DNA of 64,000 bases, taken from contig JAUCGB010000001.1 of the NCBI GenBank assembly GCA_030377895.1, positions 1 through 64,000 of the forward strand, in the 5' to 3' direction. Shown here one piece after another: positions 56,250 to 64,000 of this stretch. Origin of the DNA: Anaerolineales bacterium HSG24. Its GTDB lineage: Bacteria > Chloroflexota > Anaerolineae > 4572-78 > J111. The first letter of the stretch is position 1; each line of letters opens with the position of its first letter. A program made the translations under genes and the position numbers. The notes beneath the pieces are model-generated. The model had not been told where the DNA came from and ran no database searches. It was given only the letters and a program-made list of their open reading frames with translations.

Positions 56250-57164
56250 ATGAATAATAACACCTCATTGGAACAATTTCTGGCTCAGGCCACGAATACA
56301 TTGGCCGAGACAGAACGTCAGCTTGACCAGTTGGCTCAAGCCGCGCTACTCAATCAAGAACAGGTTCGCCGAGAATCGGGAGATAATCATCCTCTTGCCG
56401 CGCATTTACAGCAAGTTAGCCAGCAACTTGCGCGCCTTTCAGAACGAAGCCAACATCTATCATCATACCTCCAAAATGGTTTGGATAAGCCACCCGTGTC
56501 GGATGATGACCGTTATTGGCCCTTGATTCGGGTGTTGCAGAGCCAAGAAGAGGAGCAGACGCAACTGGCTCGTGAACTAGAGGATTTGGTGGGGCAGTTG
56601 CTCGCCAATTCGGTTTTTGAGTTGGCCTCTTGTCGGCATCTGTTAAACCCAGATGATGAGGCAGTCTCGGTAGGCTTAGATTCATTGCAGAACGAGTTGG
56701 AGCAAGGACTGTCTGATGTACGCTGGTTTATTACCGGACTAGAGCCGACCACGATTATCGGTAACTTTGGTCTTGGTGGTGGTGTAAGACGGTATCTGGA
56801 AAAGTTCAAAGAACGAACTAATTTAGAGGTTCAGCTCCACATAAAAGCCAATTTTGGCCGCTTGCCGAGTATTATCGAAGTGGCTGTTTTTCGGGTGATT
56901 CAAGAGACACTCAGTAATGTGGCCCAGCATGCTCAGGCCACACAGGTCGAGATTGAGATTAAAGAGTGTGGTAACACCCTTGAATTTACTGTAACCGATA
57001 ATGGTCGGGGTGTATCTGCCGACAGTATGGGAACCTCCCATAAAAATTTGGGACTCGCTCGCATGGTTGATTATACTGAACTGTTAAAAGGTGATTTAAA
57101 GATATTCAGCCAACCTAACCAAGGTACAAAAGTAGTTTTGTCAATTCCTTATCCGATATTATAA
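56250..57164 (+). CDS. DegS/NarX-like sensor kinase lacking the usual His
   Basis: 304 aa, soluble. An N-terminal coiled coil (1-80) precedes a HisKA_3-like helix pair (about 95-165) and HATPase_c (about 205-300), with N-box VIQETLSNVAQHAQA and DNGRG. In HisKA_3 the phosphorylated residue is the His of ARELHD; here the motif is ARELED, with E111. Canonical autophosphorylation should therefore be impossible, unless another residue serves or it acts as a phosphatase or in a heterodimer. The ATPase boxes look intact. GGAG lies seven bases before the ATG. It pairs with the NarL-type regulator 163 bp downstream. Confidence 0.85.
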   Translation: MNNNTSLEQFLAQATNTLAETERQLDQLAQAALLNQEQVRRESGDNHPLAAHLQQVSQQLARLSERSQHLSSYLQNGLDKPPVSDDDRYWPLIRVLQSQEEEQTQLARELEDLVGQLLANSVFELASCRHLLNPDDEAVSVGLDSLQNELEQGLSDVRWFITGLEPTTIIGNFGLGGGVRRYLEKFKERTNLEVQLHIKANFGRLPSIIEVAVFRVIQETLSNVAQHAQATQVEIEIKECGNTLEFTVTDNGRGVSADSMGTSHKNLGLARMVDYTELLKGDLKIFSQPNQGTKVVLSIPYPIL

Positions 57165-57189
57165 TTTAGCTGTAATACAGAACAAATTG

Positions 57190-57289
57190 GTAGTGGTGCA
57201 GATGTAGTGATAGGAGTGCAAAGTTTGCTTTGCATGCAAGGCAAGCCTTGCACTCGGGATTTCCCCATCACTACTTGTGCAGGACTACC
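57190..57289. mobile_element. MITE-like element, family A variant (copy A7)
   Basis: It has family A ends but a different centre (GAGTGCAAAG / CTTGCACTC with a TGCATGCA core). A 9-bp direct repeat, AACAAATTG, flanks it (57181-57189 and 57290-57298). It is inserted between the kinase and response-regulator genes. Confidence 0.85.
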
Positions 57290-57327
57290 AACAAATTGAA
57301 ATAACTTCCCGTAGGGAGAGGTAAAAT

Positions 57328-58017
57328 ATGAGTAAAATAAGTGTTATTCTCGTTGATGATCATCCACTATTCCGTCAAGGATTACGCCGAGTCCTTGAAT
57401 CAGATGACAATATCGAAGTGATCATGGAGGTCTCTGATGGTGAAGAGGCGTTGCGGTTGATTAAGCAACTCATGCCGAAAGTGGTCATAATGGATATTAA
57501 TTTACCCCACATGAACGGTTTGCAAGTTACTCGTGAACTGAAACAGGCCGCACCAGAAGTATCGGTGATTATGCTCACGGCGTATCATGATGATGAGCAG
57601 ATTTTCCATTCGATTCGGGCCGGTGCGGCAGCATATTTCCCAAAAGATGTCACCCCGCGTCGCTTGGTTGAGGCGGTGCGTCAGGTTAGTTTGGGCAACT
57701 ATGTGATTGATGATGAAGTCCTCGATAAGCCAGAGGTGGCGACATGGTTGTTGCAACAGTTTGATAAGGTGGCCTACGTTGATGGGTCGCCCAACGACAT
57801 GTTCGCTCCGTTGTCACCCCGCGAAATGGAGATATTGCAACATATCGCCCGCGGTCAGAGCAACAAAGAGGTAGCTTATGAGTTGGGGATTAGCCGCCAA
57901 ACGGTCAAAAATCACATGACCAGTATTTTGCGTAAATTGGCGGTTAATGACCGTACTCAAGCCGCATTATATGCCGTTAAACGGGGTTGGATTCGTCTGC
58001 ATGATGAGAACGAGTAA
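57328..58017 (+). CDS. NarL/FixJ-type response regulator
   Basis: 229 aa. The receiver (1-120) has D56 in VIMDINLPHMNG, with DD at 10-11 and K106. The C-terminal LuxR-type helix-turn-helix (about 160-222) contains LSPREMEILQHIARGQSNKEVA and SRQTVKNHM. It is a transcription factor activated by phosphorylation. GGGAGAGG lies just before the ATG. Its neighbour kinase lacks the normal His, so the phosphate source is unclear. Targets are unknown. Confidence 0.92.
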   Translation: MSKISVILVDDHPLFRQGLRRVLESDDNIEVIMEVSDGEEALRLIKQLMPKVVIMDINLPHMNGLQVTRELKQAAPEVSVIMLTAYHDDEQIFHSIRAGAAAYFPKDVTPRRLVEAVRQVSLGNYVIDDEVLDKPEVATWLLQQFDKVAYVDGSPNDMFAPLSPREMEILQHIARGQSNKEVAYELGISRQTVKNHMTSILRKLAVNDRTQAALYAVKRGWIRLHDENE

Positions 58018-58439
58018 GAAACGATACCCAACTCTCTTAGTCACGGACAGCTATCAACGTAAGCCGAGACATGTAGCACATGCTTCAGCCTGTGCCGCAC
58101 AGTCTAAAGACTGTGTTACGATATTATTTGTCGCACGTTAAGTTGGTAGCCGTCACGGACTAGGGAATCGGAATTAAATAAGTTGTTGTGCATTTCTGCT
58201 CGCGCCTAGTCCGTGACGGCGCAGGGAACGGTTCGGAGGGATATGACCGCCAATCAAAAAGCCCGCGAATTGTCACTCGCAGGATGAATTTTGGGTAATG
58301 GTGCAGAAGTAGTGATAAGGATCCGTTAGCTACCCGCAAGTTCTAAACTTGCGGGTAGCTGACCACTACCTATGCAGGACTACCGAATCGACAAGCTTTT
58401 GACAAATATTGAACAAATTATGCATTTGGAGATAAATTC
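58018..58439. other. Intergenic region with repeats
   Basis: 422 bp. It holds an inverted-repeat element at 58038-58163 (outer TAGTCACGGAC / GTCACGGACTA arms, inner CACAGTCTAAAGACTGTG), a one-ended family F fragment near 58170, and family A copy A6 (58296-58382). No gene was seen. Confidence 0.65.
58296..58382. mobile_element. MITE-like element, family A (copy A6)
   Basis: Complete ends and hairpin, almost identical to A4 (44031), including the GGATCCGTTAGC segment. No convincing flanking duplication. It lies 57 bp upstream of the Uma2 gene. Confidence 0.8.
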
Positions 58440-59366
58440 ATGACTATTATCACCAAAACTGGTTCTGCCATCAGGGAAGTCCCACAAACAATTGTTGGCT
58501 TCGATAAATTCAAAGCACCAGAAGAGCCAGAGGATCGGTTTCAGTACGGTTGGCGCTATGTCTGTCGAACCTTGCCAAGTGGCAAAACAGTTCATGAACG
58601 GATTCCTTTAACCCTATACGATATTTTACATCCCGAAATAGGAGACTTTCAAGTGCATAGCCGTGACCATGAACGTTTTTGTAACTATTTGGAATACGTT
58701 TTTTCTGCTCAATTACGAGATAACCCCACTGCAATCGTTTTGCAAGATGTTCGTGTGGCTTGGGCCGCGTCGGGGGTGGATCCACATGGCCCTGACGTTT
58801 CAGTCATATTTGGAGTAAAAGCAGATAAAAATTGGAGTACCTTCAACGAAATGAAAGAAGGTACCAAACCTAGCCTGATTGTTGAAGTCACTTCACCCAA
58901 AACTCGGAATGTCGATTTGGAGAACAAGTATACAGAGTATGCTCAGGCTGGGGTCACATATTATTTAATCGTGGATACCCCGAAACCGAACGACCTTCAT
59001 AGTCGGCGGGTGTTGGGATATGAACTCAAAGGGACAAGTTATGTGGCTTTGCCCTCGAATAATCAAGGCTGGTTTTGGTTACCTCCGTTACATATCTGGC
59101 TGGGTCTTCAAGGGACAAATGTCTGTTGTTACGATAGCAATGGTCAGGCGATTGGCGATTATACCACGATGACCATTGACCGTAATCATGCCAAAGCTGA
59201 AGCCATTGAGGCCAAAGCTGAAGCCGTTGAGGCCAAAGCTAAAGCTAAGGCAGAGGCTCAGGCGAGACAGGACGCAGAGGCCAAAAACGCCGAAATGGTT
59301 GCCCGTTTACAACAGTTAGAGGCTGAACTGCATCGGTGGCGCGACGAATCATCGACAAACTCTTGA
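58440..59366 (+). CDS. Uma2-family (DUF820) PD-(D/E)XK nuclease-like protein
   Basis: 308 aa. The core fold (about 55-215) has GPDVSVIFG, LIVEVTSPKTRN and a following Lys and Tyr (NKYTEYAQAGV), the PD-(D/E)XK pattern of Uma2 proteins. These are abundant in cyanobacteria and Chloroflexota, and their role is unknown. The C-terminus (about 245-305) is an Ala/Glu/Lys coiled coil made of repeated AKAEA(I/V)E units, as in many Uma2 proteins. No clear Shine-Dalgarno; GGAGAT is 14 nt upstream. It is probably monocistronic. Confidence 0.88.
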   Translation: MTIITKTGSAIREVPQTIVGFDKFKAPEEPEDRFQYGWRYVCRTLPSGKTVHERIPLTLYDILHPEIGDFQVHSRDHERFCNYLEYVFSAQLRDNPTAIVLQDVRVAWAASGVDPHGPDVSVIFGVKADKNWSTFNEMKEGTKPSLIVEVTSPKTRNVDLENKYTEYAQAGVTYYLIVDTPKPNDLHSRRVLGYELKGTSYVALPSNNQGWFWLPPLHIWLGLQGTNVCCYDSNGQAIGDYTTMTIDRNHAKAEAIEAKAEAVEAKAKAKAEAQARQDAEAKNAEMVARLQQLEAELHRWRDESSTNS

Positions 59367-59581
59367 TCTTCGTTTGGGTCAACCATGTATTAAAAATTGG
59401 GCTTTTGAACTTTGTTCACCCTAGTAAAAGACCGATTCCTTTGTTGTCTGCCCAAAACAAAAACCAGCTAGAAACGCAAGTCGCGGAGCGTCACCTATTT
59501 GAAAATTTGAAAAAGGGTAGCTGACCTATTGACTGATAAGCCCCCATGTCATTCCGAGTCTTAACATAAAAAAGGTAAATT

Positions 59582-60667
59582 ATGACCATAAGAATCGATG
59601 TAACCGAATTTTTTGCATTATTGAAATTCACCCCACCAGAGCAAAATATTATGCTGATTGGTCGGCATGGCATTGGTAAGTCTGAGATTATTACTGGCTA
59701 CTACCGTCAACACAGTCAGCGGGTGGTCTCATTCTTTTTAGGACAGATGAGCGATCCCGGTGACCTGATTGGCCTCATGCATAAGGATGAGGAGACCGGA
59801 CGCTCGGTCTTTTTGCCTCCCTACTGGTGGCCGAATGAGGATGAGCCGATTGTCCTATTTTTGGATGAGTTGAATCGCGCCCGTCCTGAGATTTTGCAGG
59901 CCGTGCAGGATTTAACCCTCAACAAAACGTTGGCTGGTAAAAAATTACCGAAAGGTAGTATGGTGATCGCCGCAGTCAACGAGGGGGATGAGTACCAACT
60001 GACCGAACTTGACCCGGCGTTGGTCTCTCGCTTTAATCTGTATGAGTTTGCCCCAACCGTAGAAGATTGGCTGTTGTGGGCCAATAATAACCAAATTGAT
60101 ACACGAGTGATTAACTTTATCCAAAAAAATCACCATCAGCTTGATGGTGAAACGGCTAAGGCAGACGAGGCATGGCAAACTAGTGGCTTGGTCAAAACCC
60201 CAGACCGGCGGGCGTGGGTCAAGTTGTCCAACTTTATCAAACCGCACCGAGAGTTGAGCAATGTTCACCTGAAAATCATGGCTGGCATAGTTGGTACAAG
60301 CGCGGCAGTAGCATTCAGGCAAAGTTTGGCGGCCATGGTTAAAATCACGCCCCAACAACTGCTCCTCCGGTTTAACAGTCATTATAAAAAATTAGAGAAA
60401 TTTACCTTACCAGAACTTATTTTACTGAATGAGCAGATTGTATTTTGGATTGATAGCCAAAATTATAAACCAAATCAGACCGACACAGTGCAGAAGAATC
60501 TACTAGCTTATGTCCGACAATTACAAAAACTCAAACAAAATGAGGCACTGGCCCACTTTGCCACTATGGCGAATAACGATAAATTCGCCCACTTGAAAGA
60601 TTTTGCTGGTGGCTCGATGGAGTTGATGATGCTGTTGATTGATTATGTACAGGGGATAGAGGTCTAA
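59582..60667 (+). CDS. MoxR-type AAA+ ATPase
   Basis: 361 aa. Walker A GRHGIGKS (27-34), Walker B VLFLDELNRA (D95, E96), sensor 1 near N133 and an LVSRFN arginine-finger segment. MoxR proteins work with von Willebrand A (VWA) partners as chaperone-like remodelling machines. The next gene encodes such a VWA protein, and the stop and start codons share one base (TAATG), so the two are tightly coupled. AAGGT lies before the ATG. The client protein is unknown. Confidence 0.9.
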   Translation: MTIRIDVTEFFALLKFTPPEQNIMLIGRHGIGKSEIITGYYRQHSQRVVSFFLGQMSDPGDLIGLMHKDEETGRSVFLPPYWWPNEDEPIVLFLDELNRARPEILQAVQDLTLNKTLAGKKLPKGSMVIAAVNEGDEYQLTELDPALVSRFNLYEFAPTVEDWLLWANNNQIDTRVINFIQKNHHQLDGETAKADEAWQTSGLVKTPDRRAWVKLSNFIKPHRELSNVHLKIMAGIVGTSAAVAFRQSLAAMVKITPQQLLLRFNSHYKKLEKFTLPELILLNEQIVFWIDSQNYKPNQTDTVQKNLLAYVRQLQKLKQNEALAHFATMANNDKFAHLKDFAGGSMELMMLLIDYVQGIEV

Positions 60668-62007
60668 TGTCAGCTCGAGAGCGGATTCAGCAAGTGGTCG
60701 AGCGCTGGTTCTTAAACGAGCCATTGCTGTTGTCGGTTTGGACGACGCATCGACTAGTACTTGAGCCGCGCCTGCAAACGATACGGGTGCGACAGGGGCA
60801 GATTGAGTATAATCCGGCCTTCATCAACCAGCTTGATAAGCAGGAGTTGGAGGCGATCATGCAAATCGAGGCAACGCGGATTCTGCTCAAACATCCCTAT
60901 ACGCGGCGTAAAGAAAATGGGAAGTTGGCCTATCAAGCCAGCAACATCACCTTGCAAGAGTATTTGCAGACAGGGTTGCCCATACTCAACGCCGAGCAGA
61001 CCTTTGGCACTGCTGACTTTAATCAGCAATATTTTGAGTTTTATTACTATAAACTCCAAGAATTAGCCGATCAACTACCTCAACAAGGAGCTAGCATGTC
61101 TAGTGGCGACACCGGAGGTAAGGATGCCCTGACAAACGGTCAGCAGTCATCCCCCGATGGTGGCGATGGTGATGACGACGATGACAGCGATAAGGGCGAT
61201 CCATCAGATGATCAGAGTGATCAGGGTAAATCTGACGATGATTCTGAGGAAGAGCATGAGGCTGAGTCTGAGCCGTCACCCGAAAAAAAGCCGTCTCTGG
61301 AAGATTACAGCGATAGCCAGAGTACGGGGCAGGAGAATACTCAAGATTGGGACGAGGATGATTTGCTAACCGAGCGCATCAACGAGAAGATTGAGTGGGC
61401 CAAAGAAATGCAAAGTTGGGGCACGATTTCCGGAAATCTGCGCGAACAAATTCTGGCGACGCTCAAACCGAAGTTAGATTATCGGGGTATCTTGCGCCAG
61501 TTTCGAGGTTCGATTATCTCACAAAATCGGGTATTAACTCGCATGAAACCGAGTCGACGGTATGGGTTTTTGTACATGGGCAGTCGGCGCGATTTCACCA
61601 CCCATCTGTTGGTGGCGGTTGATGTTAGCGGCTCGATGGGGCATGAGGACTTGCAACGGGGCTTTTCGATTATCAACCGTTTTTTCAAATATGGTATCGA
61701 GACGATTGATGTGATTCAGTTTGATACCGAAATTAAGGGAGACCCCATCACCCTAAAACGGGCTAGGCGTGAGGCGGTGGCCTTTGGTCGGGGTGGCACA
61801 GATTTCAGACCGATTATTGAGTACATCGACCAACACCGTCAGTATGATGGACTGGTTATTTTTACCGACGGCTACGCGCCCATTCCCCCACGCCCGACCA
61901 ATCTGCGGACGCGGGTATTATGGTTGTTTAACCATGAAAGTCACTATGAGGGCATGGCTTCCAGTTTGCGCCATATCGGGCAATCTATCTTTTTGAAGGA
62001 TGATTAA
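60667..62007 (+). CDS. VWA-domain partner of MoxR (DUF2201-like)
   Basis: 446 aa. The N-terminal helical region (1-140) resembles the metallopeptidase-like part of DUF2201 proteins, but the HExxH motif is replaced by IEATR, so it is not an active peptidase. A very acidic linker follows (about 160-240, rich in Asp, Ser and Glu). The VWA domain (about 310-446) has a full MIDAS: DVSGS at 319-323, GGTDF near 376 and DGYAP near 401. It is translationally coupled to the MoxR gene. The acidic linker could bind metal or basic partners, which is inference. Confidence 0.9.
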   Translation: MSARERIQQVVERWFLNEPLLLSVWTTHRLVLEPRLQTIRVRQGQIEYNPAFINQLDKQELEAIMQIEATRILLKHPYTRRKENGKLAYQASNITLQEYLQTGLPILNAEQTFGTADFNQQYFEFYYYKLQELADQLPQQGASMSSGDTGGKDALTNGQQSSPDGGDGDDDDDSDKGDPSDDQSDQGKSDDDSEEEHEAESEPSPEKKPSLEDYSDSQSTGQENTQDWDEDDLLTERINEKIEWAKEMQSWGTISGNLREQILATLKPKLDYRGILRQFRGSIISQNRVLTRMKPSRRYGFLYMGSRRDFTTHLLVAVDVSGSMGHEDLQRGFSIINRFFKYGIETIDVIQFDTEIKGDPITLKRARREAVAFGRGGTDFRPIIEYIDQHRQYDGLVIFTDGYAPIPPRPTNLRTRVLWLFNHESHYEGMASSLRHIGQSIFLKDD

Positions 62008-62037
62008 CAGTAGATTATTTCGCAATAGGAGAAAATT

Positions 62038-62409
62038 ATGAGTCTTGACCTAATTGGCGATCCAACTTACATCGCCTTAGAAACATTCCGAAAAAACGGG
62101 CAGGGTATCGTTACCCCGGTTTGGCCAGTGGCTGAAAATGGCAAGCTATACATTATCACTGGCGGTAATTCATGGAAAACAAAACGCATGCGGAACAACC
62201 CTAACGTGCGGGTCTGCGTGAGTGATGCTCGCGGCAATGCCAAAGGGGAGTGGGTCGAAGCCACAGCCAGCATCCTCGACACCCCCACCGAGATTGATAA
62301 ACAACGCCAGCGCCTAAAAACTAAATACGGCTGGCAATATCGACTGCTGACCACATTTCATAAGATTATGGGGCGTGATACTGACTATATCACCGTAGAG
62401 ATTCAGTAG
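62038..62409 (+). CDS. PPOX-class (F420/FMN) oxidoreductase family protein
   Basis: 123 aa, a split-barrel flavin fold. Family features are YIALETFRKNGQGIVTPVWPV and KLYIITGG followed by KTKRMRNNPNVRVCV. Relatives bind F420 or FMN and reduce small molecules; the substrate is not predictable. AGGAG lies six bases before the ATG. Its 3' end overlaps the convergent epimerase gene by 20 bp. It may be co-transcribed with the MoxR-VWA pair (30-bp gap), though a shared function is not obvious. Confidence 0.9.
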   Translation: MSLDLIGDPTYIALETFRKNGQGIVTPVWPVAENGKLYIITGGNSWKTKRMRNNPNVRVCVSDARGNAKGEWVEATASILDTPTEIDKQRQRLKTKYGWQYRLLTTFHKIMGRDTDYITVEIQ

Positions 62410-63337
62410 ACACCCGCTGAAACTGCGGATCACGCTCAATCAACATGGCTAATCCATCGGACAAAGCCACCTGTGGAGTGAAGTTCAGTAGGCTCTTGGC
62501 CCGCTGGGTATCGGCCATGAGGCTGATGACTCCCGGCGAGACAGACGGGTTTTTGATGATTTGGGCGCGTTGGTTGGTGATCTCTTCAATTGCCCCGATT
62601 AACTGTTTCATGGTCGTGCCAACGCCGGTGCCGATGTTGATGGTTTCGCGATTGATACCAGTGGCGGTGGCAGCTAAGACTAAGGCCCGCACCACATCAT
62701 CCACATAAATAAAGTCGCGACTCTGCTGACCGTCACCATGAATCAGAATCGAGCCGTGCCCCAAAATCTGTTGCACAAAGGCGGGGATGACAGGGGCATG
62801 GATTGGCGGAATCGACTGCCCCGGCCCGTAGGCATTAAATATCCGTAGAGAAACCGTTTCAATGTCCCATAATTTGCCGATGGTGTGGACATAGTTTTCG
62901 GCGGCCAACTTGCTGACCGCGTAGGGGGAGGCAGGGTTGGGCATGAGTTCTTCATGCACCTTTTCAACCAACTGTCCCCCATATATCGCCCCCGATGAGG
63001 CAAGAACCACCCGTTTGACCCCCGCATCCCGCATGGCTTCCATCACGGCCACGGTTCCGCTGACATTGGTCTGGTTATATTCGCGGGGGTACAAGACCGA
63101 TTCCGGTACCGACACGCGGGCCGCTAAATGATAGACACAATCAACCTTGTTGAGTAAACGCCATATTTTGGGCTTATCCTCAATATCACCCCGCGTAAAA
63201 TGGATGTCGGTATGCAGTAATTCGGCATGACCAGCACTTAGGTTGTCTAGCACTCGCACTGTATGCCCTTGGCTGATTAGCTGGTTGGCTAAGGTCACAC
63301 CAATAAAACCGGCTCCGCCTGTAATTAAAAAGCGCAT
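62390..63337 (-). CDS. NAD-dependent epimerase/dehydratase (extended SDR)
   Basis: 315 aa. Glycine motif GGAGFIG (7-13), DNLSAG, S115 in ASSGAIYG and catalytic Y139-x-x-x-K143 (SPYAVSK). It resembles UDP-glucose 4-epimerases and nucleotide-sugar dehydratases, so it probably makes a sugar precursor for surface glycans; the sugar cannot be named. The ATG at 63337 has GGAG upstream and starts at the first beta strand. The YbjN-type gene stops 8 bp upstream, implying an operon. Confidence 0.92.
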   Translation of the reverse strand: MRFLITGGAGFIGVTLANQLISQGHTVRVLDNLSAGHAELLHTDIHFTRGDIEDKPKIWRLLNKVDCVYHLAARVSVPESVLYPREYNQTNVSGTVAVMEAMRDAGVKRVVLASSGAIYGGQLVEKVHEELMPNPASPYAVSKLAAENYVHTIGKLWDIETVSLRIFNAYGPGQSIPPIHAPVIPAFVQQILGHGSILIHGDGQQSRDFIYVDDVVRALVLAATATGINRETINIGTGVGTTMKQLIGAIEEITNQRAQIIKNPSVSPGVISLMADTQRAKSLLNFTPQVALSDGLAMLIERDPQFQRVSTESLR

Positions 63338-63345
63338 TTCCACTC

Positions 63346-63861
63346 CTACTCTTCAACGTCGGTAATCGCCTCTAAGGCTGTTTTACCACCATAAATCACG
63401 CTCAATAAACCGGACAGGTATTTGTCTGTGGTTTGCACCGCCGGGTATATGATATTTTTAATCAGATTATCGCTTAATATCTCCCCTTCAAAATCGAGAC
63501 TGCATTTATACCGAACCTCACCGTCAGAGTAATCAAGCTCAAAGTTGCCGATTCGCATGCCGAAATTGGCTCGGGTAATATATTCAGCCACCTGAGCTAG
63601 ATTATCGGTGGGCGATTTGACCGGCACTAACACGTAAAACATAAACTGTTCTAAATCAATCCGAATTTGAGCATAACAGCGCATCATGCCATTTTGACCA
63701 CTGTAGTTGGTGCTATACACATGTTTGTCCTCTAAAGGCTGTGGATGCCAACCATCCTGGTCTAAAAATTTACCCAGTCTAGCAAAGGCATCCAGTCCGT
63801 TAAGTTTTTCGGTATCTATCTCCACATTTCGGCCATAGCCGTTTGATCCATCTTCGCCCAT
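63346..63861 (-). CDS. YbjN-domain protein
   Basis: 171 aa, soluble. A central alpha/beta domain (about 25-150) has the YbjN / type III chaperone-like pattern: short strands around RCYAQIRID and FMFYVLVPV, and helices ending in a long amphipathic segment. YbjN-type proteins are linked to stress and motility regulation without known biochemistry. GAAGGA lies upstream of the ATG. It is the first gene before the epimerase. Function unknown. Confidence 0.7.
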   Translation of the reverse strand: MGEDGSNGYGRNVEIDTEKLNGLDAFARLGKFLDQDGWHPQPLEDKHVYSTNYSGQNGMMRCYAQIRIDLEQFMFYVLVPVKSPTDNLAQVAEYITRANFGMRIGNFELDYSDGEVRYKCSLDFEGEILSDNLIKNIIYPAVQTTDKYLSGLLSVIYGGKTALEAITDVEE

Positions 63862-63924
63862 AATATTTCAGTTCCTTCTGTTAAATTTATATTCCAAACC
63901 AGTCAGGTGTTCAGGATAGACCCT

Positions 63925-64000
63925 AATGAATCGGATTTAAATAAGTTGCGCCTTTCGGCATCGCCTTCGACAAGCTCAGGCGGCGACGTAGCCTGAGCTT
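63925..64000. repeat. One-ended family F fragment at the window edge
   Basis: TTTAAATAAGTTGCGCCTTTC followed by GGCATCGCCTTCGACAAGCTC and an AGCCTGAGCTT end. It matches tracts at 28440-28510 and, inverted, 47870-47935. It is cut by the window end. Confidence 0.65.

Noticed and set aside
1..64000. tRNA or rRNA genes
   Set aside because: No cloverleaf with a plausible TTCRANNC loop and acceptor stem, and no rRNA motif, was noticed by eye; a covariance search was not possible.

Overview
Chromosomal window from a bacterium that is most likely a member of the Chloroflexota (moderate confidence). The case rests on protein style: many GAF-containing histidine kinases with a shared GAF subtype, a giant Ser/Thr-kinase/ATPase/histidine-kinase fusion, Uma2-type nucleases, an F420/FMN PPOX protein, and intergenic DNA full of palindromic repeats. 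No rRNA or tRNA gene and no CRISPR array was seen.

Layout. (1) 193-5814 and 7505-18865, minus strand: two versions of one module. A tandem pair of AAA ATPase/PD-(D/E)XK nuclease genes (a B-type gene followed by an A-type gene) sits just upstream of a histidine kinase. In the second copy the kinase is a 1.8-kaa Ser/Thr kinase-ATPase-GAF-histidine kinase, followed by a receiver-GAF-histidine kinase. A perfect CIRCE (HrcA operator) lies upstream of the second pair. A saccharopine-dehydrogenase-like gene separates the two modules. (2) 19371-26886, minus strand: a hybrid kinase with a cytoplasmic sugar-binding-protein-like sensor, CheB, CheR and a membrane GAF kinase. (3) 27249-36330, plus strand: AEC transporter, glnS, a SecD-head-like protein, a secreted collagen-like protein and a lipoprotein. 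(4) 36433-43614, minus strand: a SAP protein and a membrane/glycan group (TVP38-like protein, polyprenyl-phosphate GT2, LPG-synthase-type flippase, GT39-like protein) interrupted by a second kind of ATPase-nuclease (AAA-ATPase_like/PDDEXK_9). (5) 44688-52697: a HisKA_2 kinase with its receiver-kinase partner, then a 1589-aa metallo-beta-lactamase/STAS/pseudokinase/ATPase/TPR protein. (6) 53789-63861: GT39-like protein, a NarL-type two-component pair whose kinase lacks the usual histidine, Uma2 nuclease, MoxR-VWA pair, PPOX protein, and a YbjN-epimerase operon.

The dominant theme is signalling: eight histidine-kinase-type proteins, one kinase and one pseudokinase domain of the Ser/Thr type, and several receivers, with STAND-like ATPase modules. 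The second theme is repeat DNA. Nearly every intergenic gap over 150 bp holds small inverted-repeat elements; several show terminal inverted repeats, 8-9 bp target duplications, or nesting with the empty site visible in another copy. One membrane-protein gene has apparently absorbed repeat pieces in frame.

Most promising for novelty: the duplicated B-A-kinase module with mosaic evolution and a CIRCE operator, and the giant protein with a triply degenerate kinase domain.
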